NCBI RefSeq assembly: GCF_013415845.1
Contig: NZ_CP058907.1
Location: forward strand, 3,968,001-4,032,000
Direction: 5' to 3'
Origin: Rhodopseudomonas palustris
GTDB lineage: Bacteria > Pseudomonadota > Alphaproteobacteria > Rhizobiales > Xanthobacteraceae
DNA length: 64,000 bases
The notes beneath the pieces were generated by a model. It was given only the letters and a program-made list of their open reading frames with translations. It ran no database searches and was not told the DNA's origin. A program made the translations under genes and the position numbers. Below, piece by piece: positions 26,794 through 34,775 of this stretch (within the stretch, counting starts at the first letter, position 1; each line of letters opens with the position of its first letter).

Positions 26794-27390
26794 TCAGCGG
26801 CCAGGCTTCTCGAACAGTTGGTAGTTCAGATGCGCCTTCACGGTCGGCCATTCCGCGGCAATGATCGAGTACACGACGGTATCACGTAGCGTGCCATTCG
26901 GCGCGATCTGGTGATTGCGCAAGATGCCGTCCTGCTTGGCGCCGAGCCGCTCGATGCCGCGCCGGGACTGATGGTTGAAGAAGTGTGTGCGGAACTCGAC
27001 CGCAATACAGTCCAATTTCTCGAAGGCGTGCTGCAGCAGAAGCAGCTTGCATTGCGTGTTGAGTCCGGTTCGCTGCACGCGGGACGCGTACCAGGTGGAA
27101 CCGATCTCGACGCGGCGATTGCCGGCATCCACGTTCATGTACGTGGTCATCCCGGCGATCTTGCCGGCCGCATCCTTGACCGTCCATGGCAGCATCGCAC
27201 CCTGCGCCTGCAGCGCCAGCCGCCGCGCGATCTCGGCTTCCATCTTCTCTGGAGCAGGCACGAACGTGTACCACAGCTTCCACAGCTCGCCGTCTTGCAC
27301 CGCCTCGACCAACCCGTCGCGATGCGATGGCTCCAGCGGCACCAACGTCGCATGCGGGCCGTTCAGGGTGACGGGTTCAAGCCAGGACAT
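26794..27390 (-). CDS. GNAT family N-acetyltransferase
   Basis: The start at 27390 gives 198 residues of the RimJ/RimL-like GNAT type. Typical segments are L-V-P-L-E-P-S-H-R-D-G-L near residue 16, W-T-V-K-D-A-A-G-K-I-A-G-M-T-T-Y near 68, and I-G-S-T-W-Y near 96, followed by an acetyl-CoA region. The substrate is unknown; members acetylate protein N-termini or small amines. It is monocistronic, with an interspersed palindrome just upstream. Confidence 0.85.
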   Translation of the reverse strand: MSWLEPVTLNGPHATLVPLEPSHRDGLVEAVQDGELWKLWYTFVPAPEKMEAEIARRLALQAQGAMLPWTVKDAAGKIAGMTTYMNVDAGNRRVEIGSTWYASRVQRTGLNTQCKLLLLQHAFEKLDCIAVEFRTHFFNHQSRRGIERLGAKQDGILRNHQIAPNGTLRDTVVYSIIAAEWPTVKAHLNYQLFEKPGR

Positions 27391-27435
27391 CGGCGCTGCT
27401 TCCTCATGTGTCAGGGGCTGGAACCATAATACGTC

Positions 27436-27458
27436 GTGGCCGGGCTTGTCCCGGCCAT
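27436..27458. repeat. Interspersed palindrome TGGCCGGG...CCCGGCCA
   Basis: TGGCCGGG-CTTGT-CCCGGCCA is a near copy of the elements at 23231 and 63312. It lies between the GNAT gene and the SMP-30 gene. Confidence 0.7.
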
Positions 27459-27538
27459 CTCCAAGCATGCGCATATGCACCGGCTGAAGGACACGAATGC
27501 CGGGCAGGACGTCAGAGAGTTGAAGAATCCGGTCGCCG

Positions 27539-28468
27539 CTACTTGTTCAGAAAATTCAGCGGCAGGCCCGGCCGCGCCCAATCCATCGCGATCAGCTCGC
27601 CCTTGCCGGACAACGTGACGTAGGCGGTCTTCAGATCGGGGCCGCCGAACGCGATGTTGGTGGTGACGCGGTCGCCGGTCGGCACCTGCTCGACCAGCGT
27701 GCCGTCCGGCGCGATCACCGAGATGCAGCCGGACACCAGCGTGGCGACGCAGACGTTGCCGTTCGCCTCAACCGCGAGCGAATCGAACATCTGATAGCCG
27801 CCCAGCCCGCAGATCGGCTTACCCTTCTCGCCGCGATAGATCACGTCGCGCGGCTTCACCTCGCCGGGCCCCGACAGATCGAACGCCCACAACCGGCCGG
27901 TCGGAGTTTCGGCCGCATACATCGTCGCCTCGTCCGGCGACAGGCCGATGCCGTTGAGCGGCAGCGTGCCGAACACCTGCTCGGTGATCTCGGTCATGCC
28001 GGGCTTGATGTAGTAGGCGGCGCCGACGTCCATGTCGCGGGCGCGGCGCTTGCCGAGATCGGTGAACCACAGCCCGCCGTGCTTATCGAACACCAGATCG
28101 TTCGGCCCCTTCAGCGGGTGCTCGCCGCATTTGTCGAACAGCGTCTCGACCTCACCGCTCTGCAGATCGACCCGCTGAATCGAGCCGCCGATATACTCGT
28201 GCGGTGCGGGTGCGCCGGGCATCATCGTGCCGCGCGACGGAAACCAGCCGAAGCCGCCGTTGTTGCAGATGTACATCTTGCCGTCGGGGCCGAGCGCCGC
28301 GCCGTTGGGGCCGCCCGGCACCTTGGCGACGACTTCCTTGCGCCCGTCCGGCCACACCCGCGTCAGTTGCTGCGCGCGGATTTCGACCAGCACCACCGAT
28401 CCGTCCGGCATCACCACCGGGCCTTCGGGAAACGCCAGATCGGTGGCGAGAACGCGGACGTTGGACAT
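27539..28468 (-). CDS. SMP-30/gluconolactonase family protein
   Basis: This 309-residue six-bladed propeller has the family metal-site features: F-P-E-G-P-V near residue 13 (Glu ligand), K-G-P-N-D-L near 121 (Asn ligand) and D-S-L near 230 (Asp ligand). There is no signal peptide, so it is cytoplasmic. Such enzymes hydrolyse sugar lactones; this subgroup often appears in sugar- or aromatic-degradation loci. The specific lactone is unknown. Confidence 0.85.
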   Translation of the reverse strand: MSNVRVLATDLAFPEGPVVMPDGSVVLVEIRAQQLTRVWPDGRKEVVAKVPGGPNGAALGPDGKMYICNNGGFGWFPSRGTMMPGAPAPHEYIGGSIQRVDLQSGEVETLFDKCGEHPLKGPNDLVFDKHGGLWFTDLGKRRARDMDVGAAYYIKPGMTEITEQVFGTLPLNGIGLSPDEATMYAAETPTGRLWAFDLSGPGEVKPRDVIYRGEKGKPICGLGGYQMFDSLAVEANGNVCVATLVSGCISVIAPDGTLVEQVPTGDRVTTNIAFGGPDLKTAYVTLSGKGELIAMDWARPGLPLNFLNK

Positions 28469-28619
28469 GGTTTTCTCCCGAGATGTTTGTTGTGCGCGGG
28501 CGACGAGGCCCGGCGCTTATTGTCTCGGGAACGAGTTGTAAGTCATCTGATCGCGGCTTGCCAAGCAAGCGCGATAATTCCATCGAGCGGCAGATGATCA
28601 AGGAGACGACGACGCGGAA

Positions 28620-29000
28620 CTACTTCGCGTCGGTCTTCGGCGGCGACGCATCCTTGGACGGCGCTGCATCCTTGGGCTGCGCAGCATCCTTCGCAGGCTC
28701 GGCCTTGGCCGGCTTCTGCACGGCCTGCAGTTCGGCGAGTTGCTTCTGCAGCGCCACCACGGCCGCGCTCAGCGCGGCGATCTGCGCGCGGGCGGCGTCG
28801 AGCTTCTGCTGCTGATCCAGCCGCGCCTTGTCGAGGCTCTTGTGCAGGAAGTCGACATTGCTCTGCAGGCAGCTGGTGCGCCGCTCCATGGTCTTTTCCA
28901 CGGTGCAGATCTCGATGCCGGGCACGTCCTGCGCCGTCGCGGCCGGGCTCCACAGCAGCGGCGCCAGCAGCGCCAGCGCGATCATCGGTTTGCCGGCCAT
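28620..29000 (-). CDS. Small exported coiled-coil protein
   Basis: The start at 29000 has AAGGAGACG upstream and gives 126 residues. A signal peptide ends T-A-Q near residue 24; two Cys follow (in E-I-C-T-V and T-S-C-L-Q), probably a disulfide. Residues 45-90 form a coiled coil, and the tail is a low-complexity Ala/Lys/Pro/Asp repeat (A-K-D-A-A-Q-P-K-D-A-A). I recognise no family. A periplasmic role is inferred from the signal peptide. Confidence 0.6.
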   Translation of the reverse strand: MAGKPMIALALLAPLLWSPAATAQDVPGIEICTVEKTMERRTSCLQSNVDFLHKSLDKARLDQQQKLDAARAQIAALSAAVVALQKQLAELQAVQKPAKAEPAKDAAQPKDAAPSKDASPPKTDAK

Positions 29001-29115
29001 CGTCGTCTCCTTCGGTTGCATCGGGCATCAGCGAAGCCGCTGGCGCGCCGGCCGTCAACAGCTGTGCCCCGCGGCCGATTGCCGGACTCAGCGAAGCCGT
29101 GCGAGGTTCGCCACC

Positions 29116-29457
29116 ATGCAAGAGGCTCCTGCCGAAGAAGAGTGCTTCGTTTACGTGCTCGGCTGTGCCAGCGCGGGCCGCTACCTCACCTATGTCGGCT
29201 GGACGCTCGATCTCGATCGCCGCCTCACCCAGCACAACACCGGGACCGGCGCGCGCTCGACCCGTGGCCGTGCCTGGGTGCTGATCCATTCGGAGCGCTT
29301 CACCTGCCGCCGCGACGCGATGAGCCGGGAGTGGCATCTCAAGCGCGACCGCGCCTTCCGCCGCCGCCTCGCCGCCGAAGCGCAGGCCCGCGACGCTGTG
29401 CCGAAGAAGACCGCCAAAACTGTCCCAGCGCGTAACACCGCGCGGTGCCGATCTTAA
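29116..29457 (+). CDS. GIY-YIG nuclease family protein
   Basis: The ATG at 29116 gives 113 residues. The GIY-YIG core is seen as F-V-Y-V-L-G ... Y-V-G-W-T-L-D-L-D-R-R-L-T-Q-H-N, with G-A-R-S-T-R-G-R next (about residues 11-60). Small stand-alone members (UPF0213 type) have no defined role, though nuclease activity is expected. The last dozen or so residues (about K-T-V-P-A-R-N to the end) are encoded by the tail of the tandem repeat that fills the downstream gap, so the C-terminus is probably not ancestral. Confidence 0.85.
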   Translation: MQEAPAEEECFVYVLGCASAGRYLTYVGWTLDLDRRLTQHNTGTGARSTRGRAWVLIHSERFTCRRDAMSREWHLKRDRAFRRRLAAEAQARDAVPKKTAKTVPARNTARCRS

Positions 29458-30295
29458 TCTTTGGAACGCGGCCGGAACGAAGCGGGCCCGAATCAGAGCG
29501 AATCAGTTCTCGCCATCAGCTTCGCACCAGATCTCGCGCGCGGCACCGCATCGTCGGCACAACACCTGCCCCGTTGCTGGAGACGTTCGGCCGCAAGTGC
29601 GGCTGAATGCGTTGACACGCGCGCCGACGTCGCGATCAGCGTGACGCGCGGCCGCCTATCTGCCGCGACCACGCACGAGCCCTCACCCTGGCTGCGCTGT
29701 CCCCGAACGCGACAGCGAACCTGCACGATCTTAACCTTTGGAACGCGGATGGAACGAAGCGGGCCCGAATCACTGCGAATCACCTTGCGCGCGCGACGGG
29801 TCGCTAGATCTCGCCGGCCTCACGCATGCTCGGCACAACACCTGCGCGCGAGCGTTCGCTCGAACGCGCAGCTCATCAGGAAAATCGTTAACGGTCGCGG
29901 CGAGCGATGGTCAGGAGCGACGACGCTGCCAACTGTCGAAGCGGATGGAAGTGACAGCCGGCATCGCTTTGCGCGCTGTCCCCGGATGCGACACTCGCCG
30001 TGCGCCGTCTTAAGGTTTGGAACGCGGGTGGAACAAAGCACCGACGAATCAGAGCGAATCGGGTGTTGGTGCTGAGCCGGCGCTAGATCTCGCGACCAGT
30101 GCCAGTTGACAGCGCAACATCTGCGCGCCGCTGTTCACGCGGATGCCGAACAGGGCGTGCTCATCGTTAACGTGCGCCGGCCAACCGGCCGCGCGAATGC
30201 GCGCCGGTGCGCACGAGCGCACCAACAACGGCATTGCTGCGGGATGATGAGAAAAGTCCCGGCCGGGCGCGGAGCACCAGCCGGGGACGCGAAGC
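29418..30295. repeat. Three tandem ~278-bp repeats, diverged
   Basis: Units are anchored by the GGAAC at 29463, 29740 and 30019, a period of 277 and 279 bases. Blocks shared at the same offset are: GGAACGCGG-N2-GGAAC (offset 0); two CGAATC repeats 10 bases apart (offset about 30); AGATCTCGC at offset 66 in all three; GCACAACACCTGC-like at 93-94; GTTRAC at 146-148; and GTCCC, which lies exactly 41 bases before the next GGAAC in the first two full units and in the short piece before unit 1. The array overlaps the end of the GIY-YIG gene and stops beside the DUF3297 gene. No ORF of note is inside. Confidence 0.8.
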
Positions 30296-30550
30296 TCAGC
30301 TGCGCGGGCGGATATACGGCTCCACCGGGCCGTGAACCTTGATCGCGAGCTGATTGCCGAACCGATCCTTCGCGGTGCCGGCCGCGACGCGGATCCAGCC
30401 CTCGCTGACGCAGTATTCGATCACGTTGGTCTTGTCCTGCCCCTTGAAGCGGACGCCGACGTCGAGCTCGAGCAAGTCGGCGTTGTAGTAAGGGCTGGAG
30501 GGCTCGATCGACAGACGATCGGGCAGTTCAATGTTCTGAGTGTCGGTCAT
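30296..30550 (-). CDS. DUF3297 family protein
   Basis: The ATG at 30550 overlaps the stop of the glutathione peroxidase gene by four bases. The 84-residue product matches DUF3297: P-D-R-L-S-I near the start, K-T-N-V-I-E-Y-C-V-S-E-G-W-I-R-V-A-A-G in the middle and V-E-P-Y near the end. Function is unknown; cytoplasmic. It is the last gene of an amidase-GPx-DUF3297 unit and its stop abuts the tandem-repeat array. Confidence 0.88.
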   Translation of the reverse strand: MTDTQNIELPDRLSIEPSSPYYNADLLELDVGVRFKGQDKTNVIEYCVSEGWIRVAAGTAKDRFGNQLAIKVHGPVEPYIRPRS

Positions 30551-31023
30551 AGCAAGGTCTCGATCTCTTTCGAAAGCGCCTCCGGCGTGGTGGTCGGCGC
30601 ATGCCGCGATACCACGCGCCCGGACCGATCGACCAGGAACTTGGTGAAATTCCATTTGATCGCCGAGCCGAGCAAGCCGCCCTTTTCGTCCTTCAGAAAC
30701 TTGTACAGCGGATGCGCGCCGGCGCCATTGACGTCGATCTTGGCGAACATCGGGAAGGTCACGCCGTAATTGGTCGAACAGAACTGCGCGATCTGCGCTT
30801 CGTCGCCGGGCTCCTGCGCACCGAACTGGTTGCACGGAAAGCCGAGCACCGAAAAGCCGCGCGGGCCATATTTCTCCTGCAGCGCTTCGAGGCCCTTGTA
30901 TTGCGGGGTGAAGCCGCAGGCGCTCGCGGTGTTGACGATCAGCAGCACCTTTCCTTCGAACTCTTTCAGCGCGACATCTTTGCCCGCCAGCGATTTGGCG
31001 GTGAAATCATAGATCGACGCCAT
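30547..31023 (-). CDS. Glutathione peroxidase family protein
   Basis: This is a 158-residue thiol peroxidase: the peroxidatic Cys36 in N-T-A-S-A-C-G-F-T, F-P-C-N-Q-F near residue 62, and W-N-F-T-K-F near 122. Cys82 in the loop before Y-G-V-T-F-P-M-F is at the position of the resolving Cys in thioredoxin-dependent members, so thioredoxin rather than glutathione may be the reductant. It reduces hydroperoxides in the cytoplasm. It lies 18 bases after the amidase gene and is coupled to DUF3297. Confidence 0.93.
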   Translation of the reverse strand: MASIYDFTAKSLAGKDVALKEFEGKVLLIVNTASACGFTPQYKGLEALQEKYGPRGFSVLGFPCNQFGAQEPGDEAQIAQFCSTNYGVTFPMFAKIDVNGAGAHPLYKFLKDEKGGLLGSAIKWNFTKFLVDRSGRVVSRHAPTTTPEALSKEIETLL

Positions 31024-31041
31024 CGTCCCCTCGCCTCCGTC

Positions 31042-32439
31042 TCAAGCCACCGGATCGATCGGTGACGGCGGCACGCCGCCGGCCTCGATCGCTTCGCCCG
31101 CGAGCAGGCACAGATCCTCGCGATAGCGCCCCGACACCACCTGCACACCGACGGGCACACGGCCGACCATCCCGGTCGACACCGTCAGCGCGGGCAGGCC
31201 CATGAACGGCAGGCCGACCTGCGGCATCTGCGCCGCCCACACCCGTTTGAACGACTCGTCGTCCTTCAAATCGAGCCGCTGCGGGAACGGCAGTTCGCCG
31301 CACACCGGCATCAGCAGCACCGCATAGGTGTCGAAGAAGGTCTGCCAGTCGCGCGTCAGCGTGGCGCGGCGGGTGAGCAGCTTCGAGTAGCTGGCGAGAT
31401 CGCCGATCGCCTTGTCGCGATTGCCGTGCAGGCACGCCAGCGCGCCTTCGTCGCCCTCGCGCTCGGCCGCGTCCAGCATCGCCTGATAACCGTCGCCGAG
31501 CCAGAACTGCGCCTGCAGCTCGGCGGCCTCGCGCAGCGGCGGCGTGCTGGCGATCTCCTCGACGACCCAGCCGGCGGCTTCGAGACGCCGTGCGGCGTCC
31601 TTCAGCGCATCGCGAACCTCCGGCACCACCGCAAGATCGTCCGGCGCGATGCACAGCGCGGCGCGCTTGTCGCGCGGCGGGCAGTCGAGCGGCGCCGGCA
31701 CCCACCACGGATCGCGTGCGTCCGGTTGCGCCAGCGCCTGCAGCCCGAGCCGCACGTCGGCGATGGTCCGCGCCAGCGGCCCCGACACAGCGCTGATCTG
31801 CGGGCAGATCGGCCGCTCCGGTGACGAGGCGTTGTAGGCGGCGACGCGGCCGATGGTCGGCCGCAGCCCGTGCACGCCGCAGGCATAAGCGGGGTAGCGC
31901 ACCGAGCCGGCGATGTCGGTGCCGTGCGCAATCGCGCCGATCCCGGCTGCGACAGCGGCAGCGGCGCCGCCGGACGAGCCGCCCGGCGTGATCGAGGGAT
32001 CGCGCGGGTTCAGCGTTTCGCCGTGCAGTTTGTTCGAGGTGAACCAGCGATAGGAGAAGGCTGGCGTGTTGGTGCGACCGATGATCACCGCGCCTGCTTT
32101 GCGGAGATTGTCGACCACCGGATTGTTGGTCTTGGCGATCCAGTCGCGCTGCAGCGTCACACCGTTGGTGGTGGCAAAACCCTGCTGATCGACATTGACC
32201 TTGACGGTCACCGGCACGCCGGCGAGCACACCGGGCATCTCGCCTTTGGCGAGCGCGGCGTCGACCGCATCAGCCTGGGCCAGCGCGTCGTCGGCCTTGT
32301 GATCGACCACCGCATTGATCGCAGGATTGACGGCATCGAGCCGGTGCAGCGCAGCCTCGGCCACTTCGCGCGCCGAGACGCGGCGGCTGCGGACGAGATC
32401 GGCCAGTTCAGTCGCGGGAAGGCGCCAGATGTCCTGCAT
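31042..32439 (-). CDS. Amidase signature family enzyme
   Basis: The start at 32439 (GGAG five bases upstream) is preferred over a GTG two codons earlier; 465 residues. The Ser-cisSer-Lys triad is present: Lys in V-T-V-K-V-N near residue 80 and the serines in P-G-G-S-S-G-G near 155. It hydrolyses an amide; the substrate is not predictable. It is not a GatA candidate, because no gatB or gatC is near and the family match is generic. First gene of a unit with the peroxidase. Confidence 0.88.
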   Translation of the reverse strand: MQDIWRLPATELADLVRSRRVSAREVAEAALHRLDAVNPAINAVVDHKADDALAQADAVDAALAKGEMPGVLAGVPVTVKVNVDQQGFATTNGVTLQRDWIAKTNNPVVDNLRKAGAVIIGRTNTPAFSYRWFTSNKLHGETLNPRDPSITPGGSSGGAAAAVAAGIGAIAHGTDIAGSVRYPAYACGVHGLRPTIGRVAAYNASSPERPICPQISAVSGPLARTIADVRLGLQALAQPDARDPWWVPAPLDCPPRDKRAALCIAPDDLAVVPEVRDALKDAARRLEAAGWVVEEIASTPPLREAAELQAQFWLGDGYQAMLDAAEREGDEGALACLHGNRDKAIGDLASYSKLLTRRATLTRDWQTFFDTYAVLLMPVCGELPFPQRLDLKDDESFKRVWAAQMPQVGLPFMGLPALTVSTGMVGRVPVGVQVVSGRYREDLCLLAGEAIEAGGVPPSPIDPVA

Positions 32440-32510
32440 GATCACTCCGTTGCGAGACAGATGTGATAGCGTGGCAGGATCAGGCGCGCCACCGCCAATT
32501 CAGCAGCCGC

Positions 32511-32768
32511 TCAATGCCTGTTCCGCGGCGACTCCGGCAGATCGAGCATCGCCTCGCTGAAAGGAAATTCGAGCAGCACATCCCCCTCCTCGTCGGTCAC
32601 TTCGAGGCTGGCGCGGATCAGGTCGAGCTGCGCACTCTCGGTCTTGACGATTTCGCGGATGGTGGCGCGCGCCACTTCCCAGGCGTGGTCGGCGTCGCGC
32701 AGCTCCTCGCCCTTCGGATCCGGAATCAGTTCCTCGCCGATCCGGGTGTTGAAGAAATATCGCGGCAT
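32511..32768 (-). CDS. DUF6894 family protein
   Basis: An 85-residue protein that begins M-P-R-Y-F-F-N-T-R and carries E-E-L-R-D-A-D-H-A-W-E-V-A, the usual DUF6894 pattern. It is a second member in this window. Small, cytoplasmic, function unknown. It is 71 bases upstream of the amidase gene on the same strand but not clearly co-transcribed. Confidence 0.75.
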   Translation of the reverse strand: MPRYFFNTRIGEELIPDPKGEELRDADHAWEVARATIREIVKTESAQLDLIRASLEVTDEEGDVLLEFPFSEAMLDLPESPRNRH

Positions 32769-32904
32769 TCCGGCTCCTGATTGAACACCTCTGACAGGTG
32801 GCCATCACGGCGCTGATCCGCAACCCTCGTGGCGCAGCCCTGCCCTTCGCGCGCAGCGCCGTGCGGTGCTCGCAAACCGCGCGGTTTCGCGCTAACAGGT
32901 TTGG

Positions 32905-33894
32905 ATGCCGCTCGATCCGGAAGCCGAAGCTCCGTCCAGCCAGCGCCCGGGCGCTGACGCACCGCTGTCCTCGCAGATGCTCGCAGTTGGTGACGGCCAC
33001 GAACTCTATGTCGAAAGCAACGGCCGCGCCGACGGCATCCCCGCAGTGTATCTGCACGGCGGCCCGGGCAGCGGCTCTCAGGTCGATCATCGCCGGCTGT
33101 TCGATCCGCACCGATTTCACGCCGTGCTGTTCGACCAGCGCGGCGCCGGACGCAGCCGCCCGAAGGGTGGGCGCGAGGCCAACACGCTGCCGCATCTGAT
33201 CGCCGACCTGGAGGCGATCCGCCGTCACTACGGCTTCGAACGCTGGCTGGTGGTCGGCGGTTCATGGGGTGCGACGCTGGCGCTGGCCTATGCCGAGACG
33301 CATCCAGAGCGCGTCACCGGCCTGGTGCTGCGCGCGACGTTTCTGGGCACCCGCTCTGAGCTCGAAACCGCGTTCTTGTCAACGTTGCCGCGGTTCTATC
33401 CGGCGCTGTACGACGACTTCATGAGCGTGCTTCCCGAAGCCGAGCGCGCCAATCCGCTCGACGCCTATTGGCGCCGCATCCTCGATCCCGATCCCACCGT
33501 GCACGCTCCGGCCGCCCGCGCCTGGGGGGAGACCGAGGGCACTCTCTCGACCGTCGCGCCGCGGCGGACGCGGCTCGATCGCGCCGCGCTATCCGGCACC
33601 GGTCCGCTGCCGTCCACGCCATTCATGGAGGCGCACTACTTCGCCCACGACTGCTTCCTGCAGCCGGACCAGTTGCTGCGCGATGCACCGAAGCTCGCCG
33701 GCATTCCGGGTGTGATCGTGCAGGGCCGCTACGATCTATTGTGCCCACCGTCCACCGCGCAGCGCCTCGCGGCGCGATGGCCGGAGGCCGAGCTGCGCAC
33801 CATCGATGCCGCCGGCCACCTGCTCTACGACCCTGGAATCCGCGACGCGGTGATCGCCGGAATCACCGACGTCGCTGCGAAGATTGCCGGCTGA
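32905..33894 (+). CDS. pip: Proline iminopeptidase family hydrolase
   Basis: This 329-residue alpha/beta hydrolase has the oxyanion motif H-G-G-P-G near residue 51 and the nucleophile motif G-G-S-W-G near 117, both diagnostic of the S33 proline iminopeptidase group. Asp in G-R-Y-D-L-L near 275 and His in A-A-G-H near 304 complete the triad. It cleaves N-terminal proline from peptides in the cytoplasm. The N-terminal 25 residues before M-L-A-V-G are longer than usual, so a later start is possible. Confidence 0.9.
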   Translation: MPLDPEAEAPSSQRPGADAPLSSQMLAVGDGHELYVESNGRADGIPAVYLHGGPGSGSQVDHRRLFDPHRFHAVLFDQRGAGRSRPKGGREANTLPHLIADLEAIRRHYGFERWLVVGGSWGATLALAYAETHPERVTGLVLRATFLGTRSELETAFLSTLPRFYPALYDDFMSVLPEAERANPLDAYWRRILDPDPTVHAPAARAWGETEGTLSTVAPRRTRLDRAALSGTGPLPSTPFMEAHYFAHDCFLQPDQLLRDAPKLAGIPGVIVQGRYDLLCPPSTAQRLAARWPEAELRTIDAAGHLLYDPGIRDAVIAGITDVAAKIAG

Positions 33895-33903
33895 GGCCGC
33901 GCG

Positions 33904-34677
33904 TCAGCTGCGAAACGCCGGCACACCCGCGGGCGATCCGGTGGCGCCGCCATCGACGAAAATTTCGGCGCTCTGGATGTGGGCGGCATCGTCGGAGGCG
34001 AGAAACAGCACGGTCTTGGCGATGTGCTCCGGCTCGGCAATCCGGCCGAGCGGCGTTGCCGCCGCGATCCGCTTTTCAAGCACCGCCATCGCCTGATCGG
34101 TCGGCGCGGTGTCCTTCCAGATCGGTGTCCGCGCCCCGCCCGGCGCCACCACGTTGACGCGGATGTTGCGCGGCGACAGTTCGGAAGCCATCACCCGCGC
34201 CATTCCGCGCAGCCCGGCCTTGCTCGCCGCGTAGGCCGCAAAGCCCGGATTGCCGAGCACCGAGATCACCGAACCGTTGAGAATAATCGAGGCGCCGTCG
34301 TTCAGATACGGTAGCGCAGCCTGCACGGTGAAGAACACCGCCGTCAGATTGGTGCGAATCACCTGCTCGAACGCCGCCAGCGAAGTGCCGCCGAGCGGCG
34401 TCGCGCCGGGGATGCCCGCATTCGCGAACACGATGTCGAGCTTGCCGAACCGCTCCGCCGCACGGGCGACCGCGTTCTCGATCGCGGCGATGTCGGTGAC
34501 ATCGGCCTCGACCGCGAGCGCCTGCGCGCCGAGCTCGCGCGCGGCCGCATCCAGTCTCGCCCGATCACGGCCGGTGATCGTCACGCGTGCGCCTTCGGTC
34601 ACGAACAGCTTGGCGGTCGCAAGACCGATGCCGCTGTTGCCGCCGGTGATCAATGCCGTCTTGCCGCTCAGTCTCAT
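33904..34677 (-). CDS. SDR family oxidoreductase
   Basis: The ATG at 34677 (GAGG seven bases before) gives 257 residues. The cofactor motif T-G-G-N-S-G-I-G is near residue 11, N-A-G near 85, and the catalytic Y-A-A-S-K near 149. It is a classical SDR; the substrate is unknown. It is divergent from the HxlR regulator gene, with a large inverted repeat between, so this enzyme is the likely target of that regulator. Confidence 0.92.
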   Translation of the reverse strand: MRLSGKTALITGGNSGIGLATAKLFVTEGARVTITGRDRARLDAAARELGAQALAVEADVTDIAAIENAVARAAERFGKLDIVFANAGIPGATPLGGTSLAAFEQVIRTNLTAVFFTVQAALPYLNDGASIILNGSVISVLGNPGFAAYAASKAGLRGMARVMASELSPRNIRVNVVAPGGARTPIWKDTAPTDQAMAVLEKRIAAATPLGRIAEPEHIAKTVLFLASDDAAHIQSAEIFVDGGATGSPAGVPAFRS

Positions 34678-34690
34678 GCCCGCCTCATCT

Positions 34691-34745
34691 GGTTGCATTT
34701 TTAAACTGATTGGCACGTAATCCCAATTAGTTTTATAATGCAACC
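34691..34745. promoter_or_regulatory. Long inverted-repeat operator between SDR and HxlR genes
   Basis: Two 23-base arms (34691-34713 and 34723-34745) match at about 20 positions and enclose nine bases. The arms are A+T-rich within GC-rich DNA and centred in the 98-base divergent promoter region. HxlR dimers bind such sites. Confidence 0.75.
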
Positions 34746-34775
34746 ACACAACAGCGTGATCGGGACGGCCTCATC

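Noticed and set aside
29458..30295. Protein-coding use of the tandem-repeat array
   Set aside because: The short frames there are not kept between units and the period is not divisible by three.
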